Of a DNA stretch of 64,000 nucleotides, positions 12,956-24,829 are shown one piece after another. A program made the translations under genes and the position numbers. Positions within the stretch are counted from its first letter, which is position 1; each line of letters starts with the position of its first letter. Source of the DNA: Isoetes taiwanensis. Taxonomy: Eukaryota; Streptophyta; Lycopodiopsida; Isoetales; Isoetaceae. The notes beneath the pieces are model-generated. The model searched no databases and was not told the origin of the DNA. It saw only the letters and a list, made by a program, of their open reading frames with translations. The DNA lies in the NCBI GenBank assembly GCA_021234155.1, contig JAJEKV010000062.1, forward strand, positions 2,639,305 to 2,703,304, read 5' to 3'.

Positions 12956-12986
12956 AACAAGGTGACGGTGCAAACGCACTAATGAC
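12956..12986 (+). repeat. Left terminal inverted repeat, 31 bp
   Basis: It starts AACAAGGTGACGGTGCAAAC and matches the reverse complement of 34,879-34,909 base for base. Directly inside it, GCGTTTGCAC (12,988-12,998) is the complement of GTGCAAACGC within the repeat, so the left end alone can form a hairpin. Confidence 0.9.
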
Positions 12987-13314
12987 TTGCGTTTGCACTA
13001 ATAAAAAGCATCTTTCAAAGATTCCCTAAGATACCCTTAAATTCAGCCACTTTTGGGGGGGTCAATTAAAAAAATGACCCTAAATTTACGAATTCGGTAG
13101 CCATTTTAGGGGTCAAAATTACCAAAAAAATGGCGTCTTAATTATTTGACATCCCCATTTTAGGTATAAAAATAATAATTTAATTTAGTTGTTTTAGGTA
13201 CACATTCAGAAAGTCGCAAAATGAAACAACGAGCAAATTCTTGACAATTTTTAAAGACAAAAACCATAAAATGGAGCCGTATACATTTTTTATTGCTCAA
13301 GGAGCAGCACACAT

Positions 13315-13392
13315 GCTATGCGCGCATAGGCAAGGCACAAAAATAGTTTGCTACAAAAGAAACAAAAAATGCAAAATGCTATGCGCGCTTAG
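13315..13392. repeat. CTATGCGCGCATAG palindromes, outer-left pair
   Basis: Two copies, GCTATGCGCGCATAGG and GCTATGCGCGCTTAGC, lie about 60 bases apart next to the 3' end of the transposase frame. They are the leftmost members of a palindrome family found only inside this transposon. Confidence 0.7.
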
Positions 13393-13460
13393 CAGGGATC
13401 CTAAGTTTAAAAGACGAACATTGTACAAACTAGTCATGTACAGCTGTACAAATATTCAAA

Positions 13461-16131
13461 TTACACGAGTAGCTTACGCCCTTTAAGAAGAGCAGGTATT
13501 GGAATGTCGTCGTACTCATCAATGCCTTCAGACTGGTGATCACTCTCCTCATTGACACTCTCCTCAGTATCGCTTGAAGTGGTGGAAGAGCTAACCGCCG
13601 GAACGCTATCCTCGTCTTGTTCAGCTTCGTCCTCGCTATCCTCGCAGAAAGACTTCAACAACGTTGTTATACGAAGTCTGTTATCAACCTTTAAAGTAAA
13701 ATCGTAAGCCAAGACTTGAGTTTCAGCCAGGTCCAGATTGTCTAAGTGATTCTTATTCACTGTTTTTCGTCCTTTCTTAAAAGGAATTATCACAGGATCA
13801 TACCGACCAACAAATTATCCTTAGTGGCATACCAGTGAACTTTTATCACTGAGGGTAGGTTGTCTTTATAAACAATGTCTTTAACCCTTGCAATCCAAAA
13901 AGGACGTTCTTCTTCATCGTCAGTTGAAGGTACCGCCACTAGCATTCCTTTCTGTAGATCTGCAAGTTTCTCTGGAGTTTGACCTTCCTTTTTCTTGAGT
14001 GCACGTCGAGATCCCAGGTACATTGCACGATCAACAGGCTCCTTGTTGATAACAGTATTGATAACAGATTCTTCTGCAATTCCTTGGGCATCCTCAACAG
14101 GAGGAGAGGTTTGGCTACCAGGCCAACAAAAAGGAATCTCCAAAGTGATGCTGTTTAAGGACATGGTCACGTCTTTCATGATTTCAAAGAAATTTTCCCA
14201 CCAGCCCTTTTCTTCCTCAATAAAGTACTTAAAACACGAGCTTATGCTTTTCTCCATGCTAGATAGTGAGACAAGAGGATTCTTGTCTTTGTTCTTCTCA
14301 GTGTTGTCTATGGCACTCTTCGATGGGCTGGCTGAATGGCTCTTCTCATTTCTTTAACCGGGGAACCGTCTCAAGAATTGTAACCCTGCCTCCTGGAAGC
14401 CGGGATCGCGAAGTTACAAAGTACTTTCCTTGAAGAATGGCATTACCTTCTCGAGAAAAAGAACTTCACATGATCTTTGAAAGGTCAAATTATTCAACTT
14501 GTGAATAGCGGGACCTATGTCGGTGTCGTTGGAAAACAAATTCCACGAAAATCACAAGTCTCGCTAAACGCCGACAAGCGGAGTTGGATTGTAGGCTTTC
14601 TCGATCCTGCTTGCACAAAGAGTGGAGACAAAATGCCTTTTTCTGCGCAACCTTACGAGAAAATCGGTGAACATTTGGTCTATTTGATCATGCGTGTGGC
14701 CAACAAGTAAGAAGCCAACCTTGACCTTTCGGAAGATACCTAATTGGACCAGCATTGCACAAGATGAGGCAAATAGAACTTGGTTTTTATTTTCCACCTT
14801 TGTATTGTCTAGGCTATGTATGTAGAGCAGAAGGCAACTTCTCCGTTGCTAGAAGAATCTTGTTGATATTGTGGCCAGTGAGATTAGGATCACTTGTATA
14901 TTTTGGGTACATCAAAAATACTACGCACTTAACCATACGAAAAACTAAAGCACCAACTAGATGCAACTTCAAAAGTCAACTTCATCTAAATCCTTAGGAA
15001 CATTTATAAAATGAGAAAGGGGGCGTCTTCTTTTGATCCATGCCATCTACTACCACAGACATGTATTCAAGAGGCCTCTCAAAGCTTTTTTTTTTGTGCT
15101 TTGCAAGCTTCTTTCTTTCGAGGGCTTGAGCCTCTCTGTGTTCCTGTAATTGTTGAGTTATTTGATCTGCAACCAAAGACATTTGTCAATATCACAGTCA
15201 CTTGCTTTGCTATGCGCGCATAGACACAATGACACGTATTTAGTTTCTCGCTATGTGCGCGCATAGACAAGCGACCGAGAATTTACATAAAGCATGTTAT
15301 GCGGCGCATAGACAAGCGACCGACGAAGCGAAGCATGCTATCTTGGCGCATAGACAACATGCGACGAGAAAATAGGAAGCATGCTATCGCGGCGCGCATA
15401 GACATGCGACCAGAAAAAAGCGAAGCATGCTATCGCGGCGCGACATAGACAAGCGACCGAGAAAATAGGAAGCATGCTATCGCGGCGCATAGGCCGGAGT
15501 CCTTGCTTTATAAAAGCGTGCTATCTTGGCGCATAGACAAAAGACAAATCTAGTTAACACGTATTCACGAGCACATAGATATAGAAACGATACTTTGAAT
15601 CAAAGAGCGTGCTTTTTCTCGGGAAGATTCTTTGCCATGGACCTTTTCTCCTTCAATACTGAACATGTAGAACATCTTGAGAACCGGTGGCTTTTGGGAT
15701 CCTAACAAGATTGAATTCTTGCTTCCACAATCTTAAGAAGTAAGAGTAGGATATGAGCAATGACTTGAAGGCTGGAAGAGATCTCATACATGATGTAGAC
15801 TTCTTTCTTGGTAATCTTTGTCCGTATGATGATGAAACGGGGACTGTTGGGTAGTCGCTCACGGTTGGGTCAAAGAAGCCCACCAACCATGCTTTTGCTT
15901 CAAGCGGTGCACACAACTACTTTCTTTGGGTGGCGGGTGTCGTCAATGCATGGATTTTTGTCTAACGTTTTTGTACCCTTGACATCGGCGACTTCCAATG
16001 GCATGTATTCTTTTGAAAGCCGGTGGCAAACAATTACATTCAACCGTACGTATATGAAAAATTATAAGCCTCGTTCGGGCCTCCGCGTGATATGCTAGGT
16101 AGGATTCCTGGTCACCTTTAGACATTGACAA
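13461..16131 (-). pseudogene. DUF7869-type transposase, broken
   Basis: Read on the minus strand, four conserved blocks occur in the expected order. SYFLRLWKQEFNLVRIPK (about 15.7-15.8 kb) matches the helical block before the zinc-binding part in this family. YMSVVVDGMDQKKT (15.0-15.1 kb) matches the first acidic block, usually written IIDGMDQ.KT. VGFLLVGHTHDQIDQMF (14.7 kb) is the family's hallmark block with the next acidic residues. The C-terminal part has PFWIARVKDI and VIKVHWYA (13.85-13.9 kb), a small beta-rich domain common at the end of these proteins, then an acidic Ser/Glu tail stopping at 13,461. Frame changes separate the blocks, for example near 13.79 kb. The part between the first and third blocks is poorly preserved or intron-split. 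The predicted role is cut-and-paste transposition in the nucleus. Confidence 0.65.
15205..15540. repeat. Palindrome array 1
   Basis: About seven units carry GCTATGCGCGCATAGACA or variants with CGCGGCGC or CTTGGCGC in the centre. They are joined by AGCGACCGAGAAAATAGGA-type spacers of about 45 bases. The array falls within the transposase region between the SYFLRLW and DGMDQ blocks, probably in an intron. Confidence 0.7.
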
Positions 16132-17634
16132 GAAGGATTGTCTTGTTTGCCTTAAGGGCCGAAAAAAGGAAGTTCAATATACACTTCTTTTGACAACAAG
16201 CCCGGGCCTTAGCAGCCTCATGTAAGTTAGTCCCATTAACCGATTTATAAAAGCATGTCCTAAATGCCCTTCTTGTAGGGTCCCTCTTAAATCTCTTTGC
16301 ACTGCTTGTATGGATTTCTCTGAATTCGAAAAGCTTTGCGGGGAACCCGATTTGGGCTGGAGCCTATGATAGGTCTTTCACGGAGTACAAAGCGGGCTCG
16401 TCTTCAATAGTTGTGTGGTTAACCTTCTCCTCTCAACCGGGAACATGGAAACAATGTTCTAGATTTCCTCCTTAACATTTGTAGGTCATCCTCGGCGACC
16501 CTTTGGGTTAACGAGGGGGCCTTTTTCTTGTTGAAGAGGTCTCTCTGAGAATCAATTATGTTTTGCAAAGAAGCAGTTGCAATTCACAGTAAGGTAAGGG
16601 GTTTCAAAATTGAGTGGAGTGCGTGTGTAGGTGAGGCCGAGGAAATGTCTTGTCGGAGAGTGAGGGATGAGGGAGATGGTGTTCTAAACACGGAAGAACA
16701 GCAGTAGAACGTGTGTTGGTGAAGGAGTTTGAAAGGAGGTAGACCAGCATTAACTTGTATTGGCGGCGGAGAAACAAAGCTTCGGATGGACTATCACGTA
16801 AATCTTCGTCTTCAACTTTGCTTTGTCAGGGTGTCTTTGAACCAGCCTCGAGGCAATAATGTAAGATTCGCAGGCGGAGATAGAAAACTTTTCTTGAGTG
16901 GCTGCCGTCCATCTTTGCAAATGGACAAATACCTATACTCATAAACAAATATGCACCACACCTACTATGCATGTACTAAGTAAGGAAGTACACTAACTAA
17001 TTAAAATAGAAATAATAGTAGCTTGCCTATCTTGCGCATAGCCCGGTGTAAGATGAACTCTCGTTGCCCATGCGGCGCATAGACAAGATATCAAAATTAC
17101 TTGTGAGAGATAAGCACTGTTACCTACTTGAGCACGGGGAAGGCGTGTTAATAAATTCTATAGCTCAAGCGAAGGAAGACAAGATAAGATCTGGCCTGTA
17201 AAGGAAGAGCGGGGAAAGACAGAAGAGACTTTGTGTGGGCTTGACCTCCATAAAGGGCTGCATGAAATGAAACGCTACACTCTTCATGTATAATCTCATA
17301 GAATATCCAAGTACTAACATAGACAATAAATAGGAAAAGAAGGGCACATTTTCTGCACAGGGCCAAAGCTCTGAGCTCGACCTCCTTCACACTCACCCAC
17401 TTTTTTTACCTATCGAATTCTATAAGAAGCTTGTATGAACCACACGCCGCAAATGGTAGGTGGAAGGTCGTCAAGATCTTAATTTTACTATAATTAGCTC
17501 ACTTTTAAATGTTTTTGTGCATTATTTGCTTCATTTGGCTGCCTTCAAAGCGATTAAAAATGTCAATTTCTTAAGTATTTCTGGCCTTCTTCCTCTGTTC
17601 TAGGTATGTTTTGTTTGGTTTGAGTCGTTTTCTT
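16132..17634. other. Transposon interior, no clear gene
   Basis: The upstream part of the transposase gene should lie here on the minus strand, but I recognise no block. Two more degenerate palindromes occur at about 17,033-17,080. A minus-strand open stretch at 17,148-17,396 is hydrophobic and has no motif. Confidence 0.35.
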
Positions 17635-18070
17635 AAGCTTTGCCTATGCGCGCATAGACACAAAGCTTTTTTCACAAAGCTTTTTTCATAAGCTTTGTGT
17701 CTATGCGCTTTTTTCATAAGCTTTGCCTATGCGCGCATAGACACAAAGCTTTTTTCATAAGCTTTGCCTATGCGCGCATAGACACGCTTTTTTCTTAAGC
17801 TTTGCCTATGCGGCGCATAGACACAAAAGCTTTTCATAAGCTTGCCTATCTTGGCGCATAGTCCACAAAAGCTTTTCATAAGCTTTGCCTATCTTGGCGC
17901 ATAGACACAAAAAGCTTTCTTAAGCTTTGCTTATGCGGCGCGCCAGACACAAAGCTTTTTTCTTAAGCTTTGCCTATGCGCGTATAGACACAAAGCTTTT
18001 TTCATATGTAATATGCCTGTCACTATTGAATTGGTTGAATTGGTTGGCTATGCGCGCATAGGCAAATGAT
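17635..18070. repeat. Palindrome array 2, central satellite
   Basis: About nine units of 36-46 bases repeat AAGCTTTGCCTATGCGCG, then CATAGACACAAAGCTTTT and a TTCATAAGC spacer. Each unit is itself an inverted repeat: AAGCTTTG on one arm and CAAAGCTT on the other, around CTATGCGCGCATAG. The array lies between the two divergently read genes of the transposon, where a shared control region or transposase-binding region would be expected (inference). Confidence 0.8.
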
Positions 18071-18099
18071 GTCTTAATTCTTTACTGTTCTTTATACTT

Positions 18100-19219
18100 C
18101 AGTAAGAAGAGAAACCTTGGACGGGGTAGCCAGGATTATGCAGGTGTATCCTCCCAAAAGGTCGCCAAAAAGAAGAGAACGCCGAAGGATCCAAGTTAGG
18201 ATGTTCTGGCTCCAAGTCAGCAGCATTTTTAGGAGGCCGATGATGGCTCCTATTTTTGTAAGGATCAGCAGTGGTTGCTTGTCGAGGGTGTGCGGTGAAC
18301 CCGACAAGCTGCGCATTTTTATATTTATACATTTGTTCACGAGACCGGCAAAGCAAACCACGGGGATCTAGAAAGCTTGAAGATGTGGCGGGGCTTGTAG
18401 ATGTTGAAGCTGTTTGGTATGTACTACATCAAGTGCCCGACCACCACCACCAAGGGCGATCAACATATATATTAAATGGATAGTTCATTTTTGAGCTGAG
18501 TTTGTCTTCTCGGAAGATATGCAAGGCTACATTCGGGCAAGAATGAAGAGTAAAATTGTAAGTGTTATTTTCTGCACGAAAGACTTTACCAACATGTTTG
18601 GTCTATGACATCATAGGTTTTGTTTTGCGGGGATCTTCTTTCTATACTAAAAGATCTTCTTTTGACTAAGGATCCTCTGTTAAGTTCTAAGCGCCTCCTA
18701 TTAAGCTTTGAAGGATGCCATGCCATCTCTGCCAAGCTAATCATCCCCGAATCTCAAGCTGTTGAGTTGGCAGCAAAGTGGATGAAGATGAACCTTGAAT
18801 CCGAATCGAGGAGGAAGAGTTTGAGGTTGAAGTGGTGGAGAGGCCCGAGAAAAAAAAAGCCAAAAGAAATTATTACAAAGGCGGGCCTGGTGGCCCGACA
18901 TTGCTCCGGCAACTAGCAAGGCATCAAGAAAAGGCACTAAGGTAACTTTGCCTCCAGCACCGGGTACAAGGATTGCCAGTAAGGAAAAAGACATGGCTTC
19001 TAGGAAGCTCGAAGAAATTGAGCTGAGATGTCGTGTGCCTGGGATCATGCACCTGCAGGTTGATTGTGTTAAGTTGTGCCCAAAGGATGAGTCCGCGAGA
19101 GACCTTTGCAAGTAAGAAAAATTTACTCTGGTCATTTTATGCGCTCTTAAAGAGCGATATAAAGGGACGGACCAAATCGCGGACTCTGACCACACATTTG
19201 CATTGTTGACCCTTCCTAG
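18100..19219 (+). pseudogene. N-terminal part of the ParB-methyltransferase gene, broken
   Basis: Several frames in a row read as protein-like sequence, including a basic stretch (KVAKKKRTPKD, about 18.15 kb), EDMQGYIRARMKSKI before a GT donor near 18.56 kb, and KLEEIELRCRVPG with VDCVKLCPKDESARDLC near 19.0-19.1 kb. The pieces are split by introns and by stops. I recognise no named domain in this part. The assignment to the same gene rests on strand and position just before the ParB-like block. Confidence 0.4.
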
Positions 19220-19688
19220 TGCATGGAAAGGGATTCTTTTGTAAAGGAAGAGGATGAAAGATACATGTATTTTGTTTTGGGTGGCACTCACAGCTTTAAG
19301 GCGAGGAGGCAGCTTTACAAAGAAACTAAAGAACACTGCTTCTCTCAAATATTTGCATTTGTTTACGTGGGTGTCAACACTCACGAAAATAAGTTGCTTG
19401 CTATGAGCCACAATGTGGACAATGGATATCGGATGAGCATGAGCTTCATTGATAAAATTAAATTTATGCACAAGGAATACGAGCTTTTTAGGTTGGAGCA
19501 TAAGGGTGACAAAGATATAAAGGATGATCAAAACCTATATCTGGCTCTCAAAGAGCGATTGTGCTACAAAGTCTTTGCTTAACCCAACTCGGTGATGCGG
19601 AGCCTCTCTTGTGAAGTCGACAACTACTTCCAACTAGCTTTTAGGACTTTCTTCTCCAAGTTCTTTGACCATGCCAAGATAGCCATTC
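19220..19688 (+). pseudogene. ParB-like domain segment of the cargo gene
   Basis: A likely acceptor (CCCTTCCTAG, ending 19,219) opens this exon. The protein reads YFVLGGTHSFKARRQLYKE, then FAFVYVGVNTHENKLLAMS and HNVDNGYRMSMSFIDKIKFM. This is the ParB pattern: a GG.HS..AR box in place of the G.HR..A box, a strand with a hydrophobic core, then an ALA.N....M....-type helix. ParB-like domains bind or cut DNA or bind CTP; in phages and mobile bacterial elements they are often fused to N6/N4 methyltransferases. The frame runs on past one in-frame stop to MRSLSCEVDNYFQLAFR and ends at a GT near 19,689. The match is by eye. Confidence 0.55.
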
Positions 19689-20204
19689 AGGTTTTCCTAC
19701 CTTTATTTCTTTCTTGTCCCTTTTAGGTCCAGGAACTTCAAGAAAATTTTTTTGATATGTTTCTTGAGGGTACACTTGAAATCTAAAGGGAAGGTGAAGG
19801 ATCAAAAAAAAAAAAAACTGAACACCGCAAAAGCGTAAGGACATGGGTATCATGGTTTGGGAGGAAATGCAAGGTCTAAGAAATACGAGAAAAGGTTTGT
19901 GAGGTCTTTGCGAGAAGGTGGTGAATGGCCACTTTAGCTTGGAAGAAATGCAAGGTGAATTCAAACGGTAAGTTCTTGCTAGTTCTCATTTGGTAGTTTT
20001 ACGTTCAGAAGTTTTTAACCTCCTTACTTTTTTGCGACCAAAAGGATTGTGCACTCTGTCGCTGACAACTCATGGTCCACCTTAAGCTGTGATACACGGG
20101 AGAAAGTTAAAGAATTATACCCTACATGGGTCGGATGAAAAGATAAACCAATATGCTTCAAATTTTACAAACGGGTAAAATTTGTTGTTCCCCTTATCTT
20201 GTTG

Positions 20205-20505
20205 TGTGCCTATCGCGGCGCGCACTACAAGAAGTCCGTTCTTGTGGTGCTATCGCGTCGTAGGCTAACACCGAACTTTTGTTTCTTTCTTCTTCTTCAT
20301 GAAGTTGTTTTCTTGTTGTTGTGTGGCTATCGCGGCATAGCATTCTTCTGAAGTCCATTCTTGTGGTGCTATCTTGGCGCGCATAGGCTAACACTTGGAA
20401 CCTTTGTTTTCTTCTTACCAAGGCTGTTTTCTTGTTGTATGTCTATGCCCGCGCATAGCACCACAAGAAGTCTGTTACTATGTTGCTATCTTGGCGCGCA
20501 TAGGA
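20205..20505. repeat. Palindrome array 3
   Basis: About five degenerate units combine GCTATC(G/T)(C/T)GGCGC-type palindromes with CACAAGAAGTCCGTTCTTGTGG-like inverted repeats (that is, ACAAGAA on one arm, TTCTTGT on the other). The array lies in what is probably an intron of the methyltransferase gene. One more copy is at 21,018-21,036 and another at 34,664-34,681. Confidence 0.65.
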
Positions 20506-20769
20506 AGACACTTTGAACTTTAGTCTTCTTGTTTGTACTAAAAGCTGTGTTACGTGGTTTTAGAAAAAGAAGGACCCGATGCCGCCGGGGGTTTCTTAAC
20601 ATGGTTAGACTTGCTAAGGAAGAAGCGCCAAGCTTAAGAAGAAGGAAGAAGGCGAGCAAAGTTTTGTACCAACGTAATTTGAAAGGTTTGACATGTTTGG
20701 CCAAATTGTTTATACCGGATATATCATGGAAATTGTGTCAAACTTGACCATACGTTGAAACACGGCAAT

Positions 20770-21432
20770 TATTAGTTATGTATTCTTTGATATTCCTTAT
20801 GGGTTCAAGCTACCTGATAGTCGTGGAGATGATTCTCCATTTACTTATGCTGAATTTGATTCTTTCTTGAGGCGTTTAGCCAAAATAAATCTTGCACCGC
20901 TTTGGAGGATAGTAGTTTTCATTTAAATGTCATCAGGCGGGTATGGTACAAAGCTGCAATGAGAGAAACCTTTGCAAAGGCGGTTCGAGCCAACCATTTG
21001 GTAAGTTATTTCTTTTTGCTATCGCGCATAGCACACAATAACTCATTGGTTCGCGGTTCGCGGAGTTGAAGACGCGAATGTAAGAGGAAATGGCGGTGGT
21101 GCAAGGCTTGTAAATGTTTGGGAACAGATGCACATTGGTTACCACAGCATTGGTGGGCAGAGAAGCATTTTGCATTATAATACTGCTGGCATGGACTTGC
21201 GTAATGCGTTTCAATTCCCATCAGTCATTCAGAAATTAACAGACCCAGTACACCAGGGTTGTATAGTCAATCCTTATCAGAAGCCTCAACAACTCATTAA
21301 TACCCTTTTAGAGATGTTTTCACAGCCAGGTGACGGGGTCGTCGATGCCTTCTCAGGTCAGGGACCACCTTGGCTTGTGCTTTAAAAAAGGGTCGCAACT
21401 GCCTCGCAATTGATTTTGATAAGGATTCTGTG
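20770..21432 (+). pseudogene. N6/N4-type DNA methyltransferase, catalytic part
   Basis: The frame reads YVFFDIPYGFKLPDSRGDD, with DIPYG in place of the catalytic (D/N)PPY motif IV, then FTYAEFDSFLRRLAK. After a short gap it reads EQMHIGYHSIGGQRSILHYN, NPYQKPQQLINTLLEMF and SQPGDGVVDAFSGQG, then LACALKKGRNCLAIDFDKDS. The KP..L...L box, the VDAFSGQG SAM-binding motif I and the following AIDFD acidic strand are those of the N6_N4_Mtase family (PF01555). Motif IV before motif I is the order of that family. The frame shifts by one base within the FSGQG region, and a stop lies after motif IV, so this copy cannot make the enzyme. The gene is cut at 21,432 by the CACTA element and resumes at 34,283. 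Confidence 0.8.
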
Positions 21433-21589
21433 CATACAAGAAAAAGGGGGTATTAGAGTCAGTTTTAGCGTCAGAAGGATATTTCTGATGTTTTTTGAGG
21501 TGAAAACAATGTTCTGTAGTTATTAGCAGCACTTATAGTTAGATATTTCTCTGCTGCTAATTCTGACGCTATATCTGACTTTATGGATG

Positions 21590-22560
21590 ATGCTATATCA
21601 TTTTAACCAATCTAGCAACAGCGGTGGCGTTATAGCTGAGGTAGAAGCTGATGCCGCGATGAGTCAAAGGTGTTAACATTAGGTTCAAATATACATGTCA
21701 TCTGACTCTAATTTTGACGTTATGTCTGACTCTAAAGATGATGCTATATCATTTTAACCAATCAAATGCTATAACGGCGTTATAAGCGACGTAATGGTGA
21801 TGCACTATGAGTCAAAGGTGTTGGCATTAGGTTCAAGCATACATGTCATCGACTCTAGTTACGACCATACAATTGGCGCTATGCTTGACTTTATGTTGAC
21901 CTCTACTTCCGGCGCTATGTGCGACACTATCATTAGTTCCAATTGACTCTACTAGTGACTCTAGTTCTTGACCTTACTATTGACGATATGCTTGACTTTA
22001 TGTTGACCTCTACTTCGGCGCTATGTCCGACTCTAAAGACGATGCTATATCATTTTAACCAATCCTTTGCTATAACCGGCGTTATAACCGGCGTAACAAG
22101 CGATGCACTATAAGTCAAAGGTATTGGCATTAGGTTCAAGCATACCGTCATCGACTCTAGTTACGACCATACAATTGACGCTATGCTTGCCTTTATGTTG
22201 ACCTCTACTTCTGACGCTATGTCTGACACTATCATTAGTTCCAATTCTGACTCTACCTGTGACTCTAGTTCTGACCTTACAATTGACGCTATGTTTGACT
22301 TTATGTTGACCTCTACTTCTGAAGCTATGTCTGACACTATCATTAGTTTCAATTCTAACTCTATCAGTGACTCTATATTATATGCTACTATTGACTCTAT
22401 TTCTAACCCTATGTCTGATGCTACTGTTGACTCATTCAGTAGTACGAACACTACTACTCATGCTAACATGTGATCTAACTTTTGTTTGTACACTATGTCT
22501 AGAGTTGATGCTATCATTGACTCTATGTCTAACTTTATACCATTGACTCATATCGTATGC
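21590..22560. repeat. CACTA left subterminal repeat array
   Basis: Short units such as TCTGACGCTATGTCTGAC and GACTCTAGTTCTGACC repeat many times. A larger unit containing GATGCTATATCATTTTAACC and AGTCAAAGGTGTTGGCATTA recurs three times (starts near 21,590, 21,740 and 22,040). Such arrays are binding sites for the element's own proteins in known CACTA elements. The open frames seen on both strands here come from the repeat and are not genes. Confidence 0.75.
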
Positions 22561-23159
22561 ACTCTACTTATAGTCATGCACTTTACTATTTGTTTTAAGC
22601 CTTTTGAATAATCCCATATGCAAAGATACCAAAAAGAGACACTTGCCATCTATTCAAATAACCATTTGTCTATACACTCTTAATATAACTACTCTTAATA
22701 TAACTACTCTTTCTCTACATTTTTCATTTTCTCAAAATTCCTCATTTCATGCATACCTATGTGGCTAGAACAAGATTGCCAAGGCTACGAATATACAATA
22801 AAGTGTGCATTATCATACTTGTCTCATATGATTTAAAAGTTCACCAATACATAATATTAGCAATTGTATCAAGAGGATCTCAACACAATATTCCTCAATG
22901 ACAATGACATATACTTAAAAATAAAATCATTGAACTAGTCTTTAGTAATGTCATATAGCAAATCCTGCTCAACTTCTTCTATTTCATCATCATCCAATTG
23001 CAAAGGGAGTCGCGATACATGTCTCTCTCTGTCCCATTTTCTGTGTCGTTCCTCATCAAAGTAGTCATCAAGTATACAATGTTCTGGGCTATGCATTGGA
23101 GACCTTACCTGAAGGCCTTGATGGTCCTCTAATTGTGAATCATGCTCGTGGTCAATGGT

Positions 23160-23561
23160 TTATTCAACTGGGTCAATCAACTCCAACTCACGAGGAAGTG
23201 GAATATCAGATGATGATCCTTGGGTGTCACAGTTAGAATCATTGAGGATAGGCATGGCAATAACTCTTCGAGAAGTTGGTTGTGAATGAACCACTATCCG
23301 CCATTTCTTATCCCTAGGATTATCATGGAAAAATACTTGCTTCACCTGACTAGAAAATATAAAAGGTTCGTCTAGATCTCTTAAGACATGTGAAGTGTCT
23401 ACCTCATAGAATCCAGAAGGGTGTACTGGAATGGTTTGATTTCTTCCTTGGGTTTGTGTTTTGAACCATTTGGCCTTTAGCACGTTCACATGGAATGAAC
23501 GAAAGTTCAAGTCCATGATTTTGGTAATAACTCCAATATATATAATCAACATTGCCATCAA
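23160..23561 (-). pseudogene. CACTA transposase, DUF4216 part
   Basis: The minus strand reads VNVLKAKWFKT, then GFYEVDTSHVLRDLDEPFIF and SSQVKQVFFHDNPRDKKWRI with VV. The KWF, DPFI-like and A/S-Q-KQVF(Y/F) landmarks are those of DUF4216, which follows the TNP2 domain in plant CACTA transposases. The frame ends in an acidic stretch and a stop at 23,160. A retroposon tail (23,593-23,735) separates it from the TNP2 part. Confidence 0.75.
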
Positions 23562-23592
23562 TAGGATTTATGTCCCCCGCACTACATTCACT

Positions 23593-23735
23593 CCTTTAAA
23601 GAATGAGAATGAGAATGAGAATGATTTTTTATCGTCCACTGAGGCCAATCGGCCTATGGGACCCACAAGGAGCGCAGCAAACTTATTACTGTCCGGGTTA
23701 AAAAACCCCCGCCCCGAAGGAAGCCATTATTCCAG
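23593..23735 (-). repeat. LINE-family 3' tail, copy 2, inside the CACTA
   Basis: It matches 5781-5905 in landmarks (CCAATCGGCCTATGGGACCC, GCAGCAAA, TTACTGTCCGGGTTAAAAAA). On the minus strand it ends in GATAAAAAATC and four ATTCTC units. The different tail repeat at the same end (TTCC in copy 1) supports independent retroposition of a LINE or SINE end. Confidence 0.6.
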
Positions 23736-23978
23736 AGTCAAAAGTGACACGACCTTTATCAACTTCCTCAATACGAAAGTGTTGTCAATATGCCCACATT
23801 GAAGAATGATATCTTATCTACAAGTGAGAATAAGAAACATTAGTGATAATTTGGTAACAAAATACAAATTGGAAAACATTGCTCGTAGTTTACAACAACA
23901 TATATATTAGATTGATATCTCTAAAATATAAATAGGACTGAAAATTTTTTAATAGGAACATTACCTTCCTCTCACAAC

Positions 23979-24702
23979 CTAAAGCAATGTTGAAGTCATC
24001 AATGGATATCTTCTCGCCTTTCTCCTTTGCTTTTCGTCGATATCTTTTTTGCCATCTTTTTCGATGGGCCATAACTCAGACATTATTTGTTGTTCCTTGA
24101 GATCATACCTTGCATTTAGTGTCTCGCATTCCCCTGTCAAGTGCCTCCACAAAGAATGTGCAACATTCTTGAAAATGTGCATTGGATCCAACAAATGTAC
24201 AATCTTTAGGTCACACCAATATTCTAGTCGATGGAATATTGACAACCTCTTCATTCCCAATGGAGGAGAGTTGGAGGTGTTATTGTTCCATTTTTCCAAC
24301 CAATCTTGAGGAGTTAGTACTCTTGATTGGTTTGTTATGTCATTATCACGAAGAGAATGACCATGTGGCAAATACTTTTGATGCCCCTTGTAAACCATTT
24401 TTGATAGATGTTTTGATCTGTACGAGGGAACTTGATCACCACATGATGGACAACCACTAGCACCTTTAGTTTGCAAACCTATATGACCCATAAATAAGTA
24501 TTAATACATCATTAAACCAAAGAGAAACACTATAATTGATCAAAGTACCTGAGGCTACATTAAACCCAGGATAATCATGGATCGTGAAACATAAGATCCC
24601 ATGAAATGTAAAAACATGGGGTGCCTTCACAATGTCGTATATTTTTATGCCTTTCCACAATGTCTCTAGCTCCTCAACAAGAGGTTCCATGTAAACATCC
24701 AT
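23979..24702 (-). pseudogene. CACTA transposase, TNP2 (Transposase_21) part
   Basis: From the upstream side the minus strand reads VYMEPLVEELETLWKGIKIY, then HGILCFTIHDYPGFNVASG. These match the VYL.PLVEEL..LW.GV..YD and .L.WTI.D.P.....SG blocks of TNP2. Farther on come CPSCGDQV, KMVYKGHQKYLPHGHSLR and LEYWCDLKIVHLLDPMHIFKN with V, matching the Y.GHR..LP..H..R and W..L..RHNLD.MHIEKNV blocks. At least one intron or frame change lies around 24.47-24.49 kb. The catalytic function would be CACTA transposition. Confidence 0.85.
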
Positions 24703-24829
24703 ATTCTTTACTTGATACTTTCCTATTGATAACGAGTGAAAAATATATGAGAAAAATGCATAAAAACATAATGCACTCTAGAAATATATTATATCTCAAA
24801 CATTTAAATACCTGGTACAATTAGTGTTG

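Noticed and set aside
17635-18070. CRISPR-like array of palindromic repeats with short spacers
   Set aside because: The units are contiguous, the spacers are also repeated, and the region lies inside a eukaryotic transposon. It is a palindromic satellite.
19220-21432. Bacterial contamination, because of the ParB and methyltransferase motifs
   Set aside because: The gene has introns, lies between plant-type transposon ends and is cut by a plant CACTA, so it is part of the nuclear sequence.
21590-22473. A 96-codon protein on each strand with Asp/Ser/Thr or Glu/Ile/Ser repeats
   Set aside because: Both are produced by the periodic CACTA subterminal repeat.
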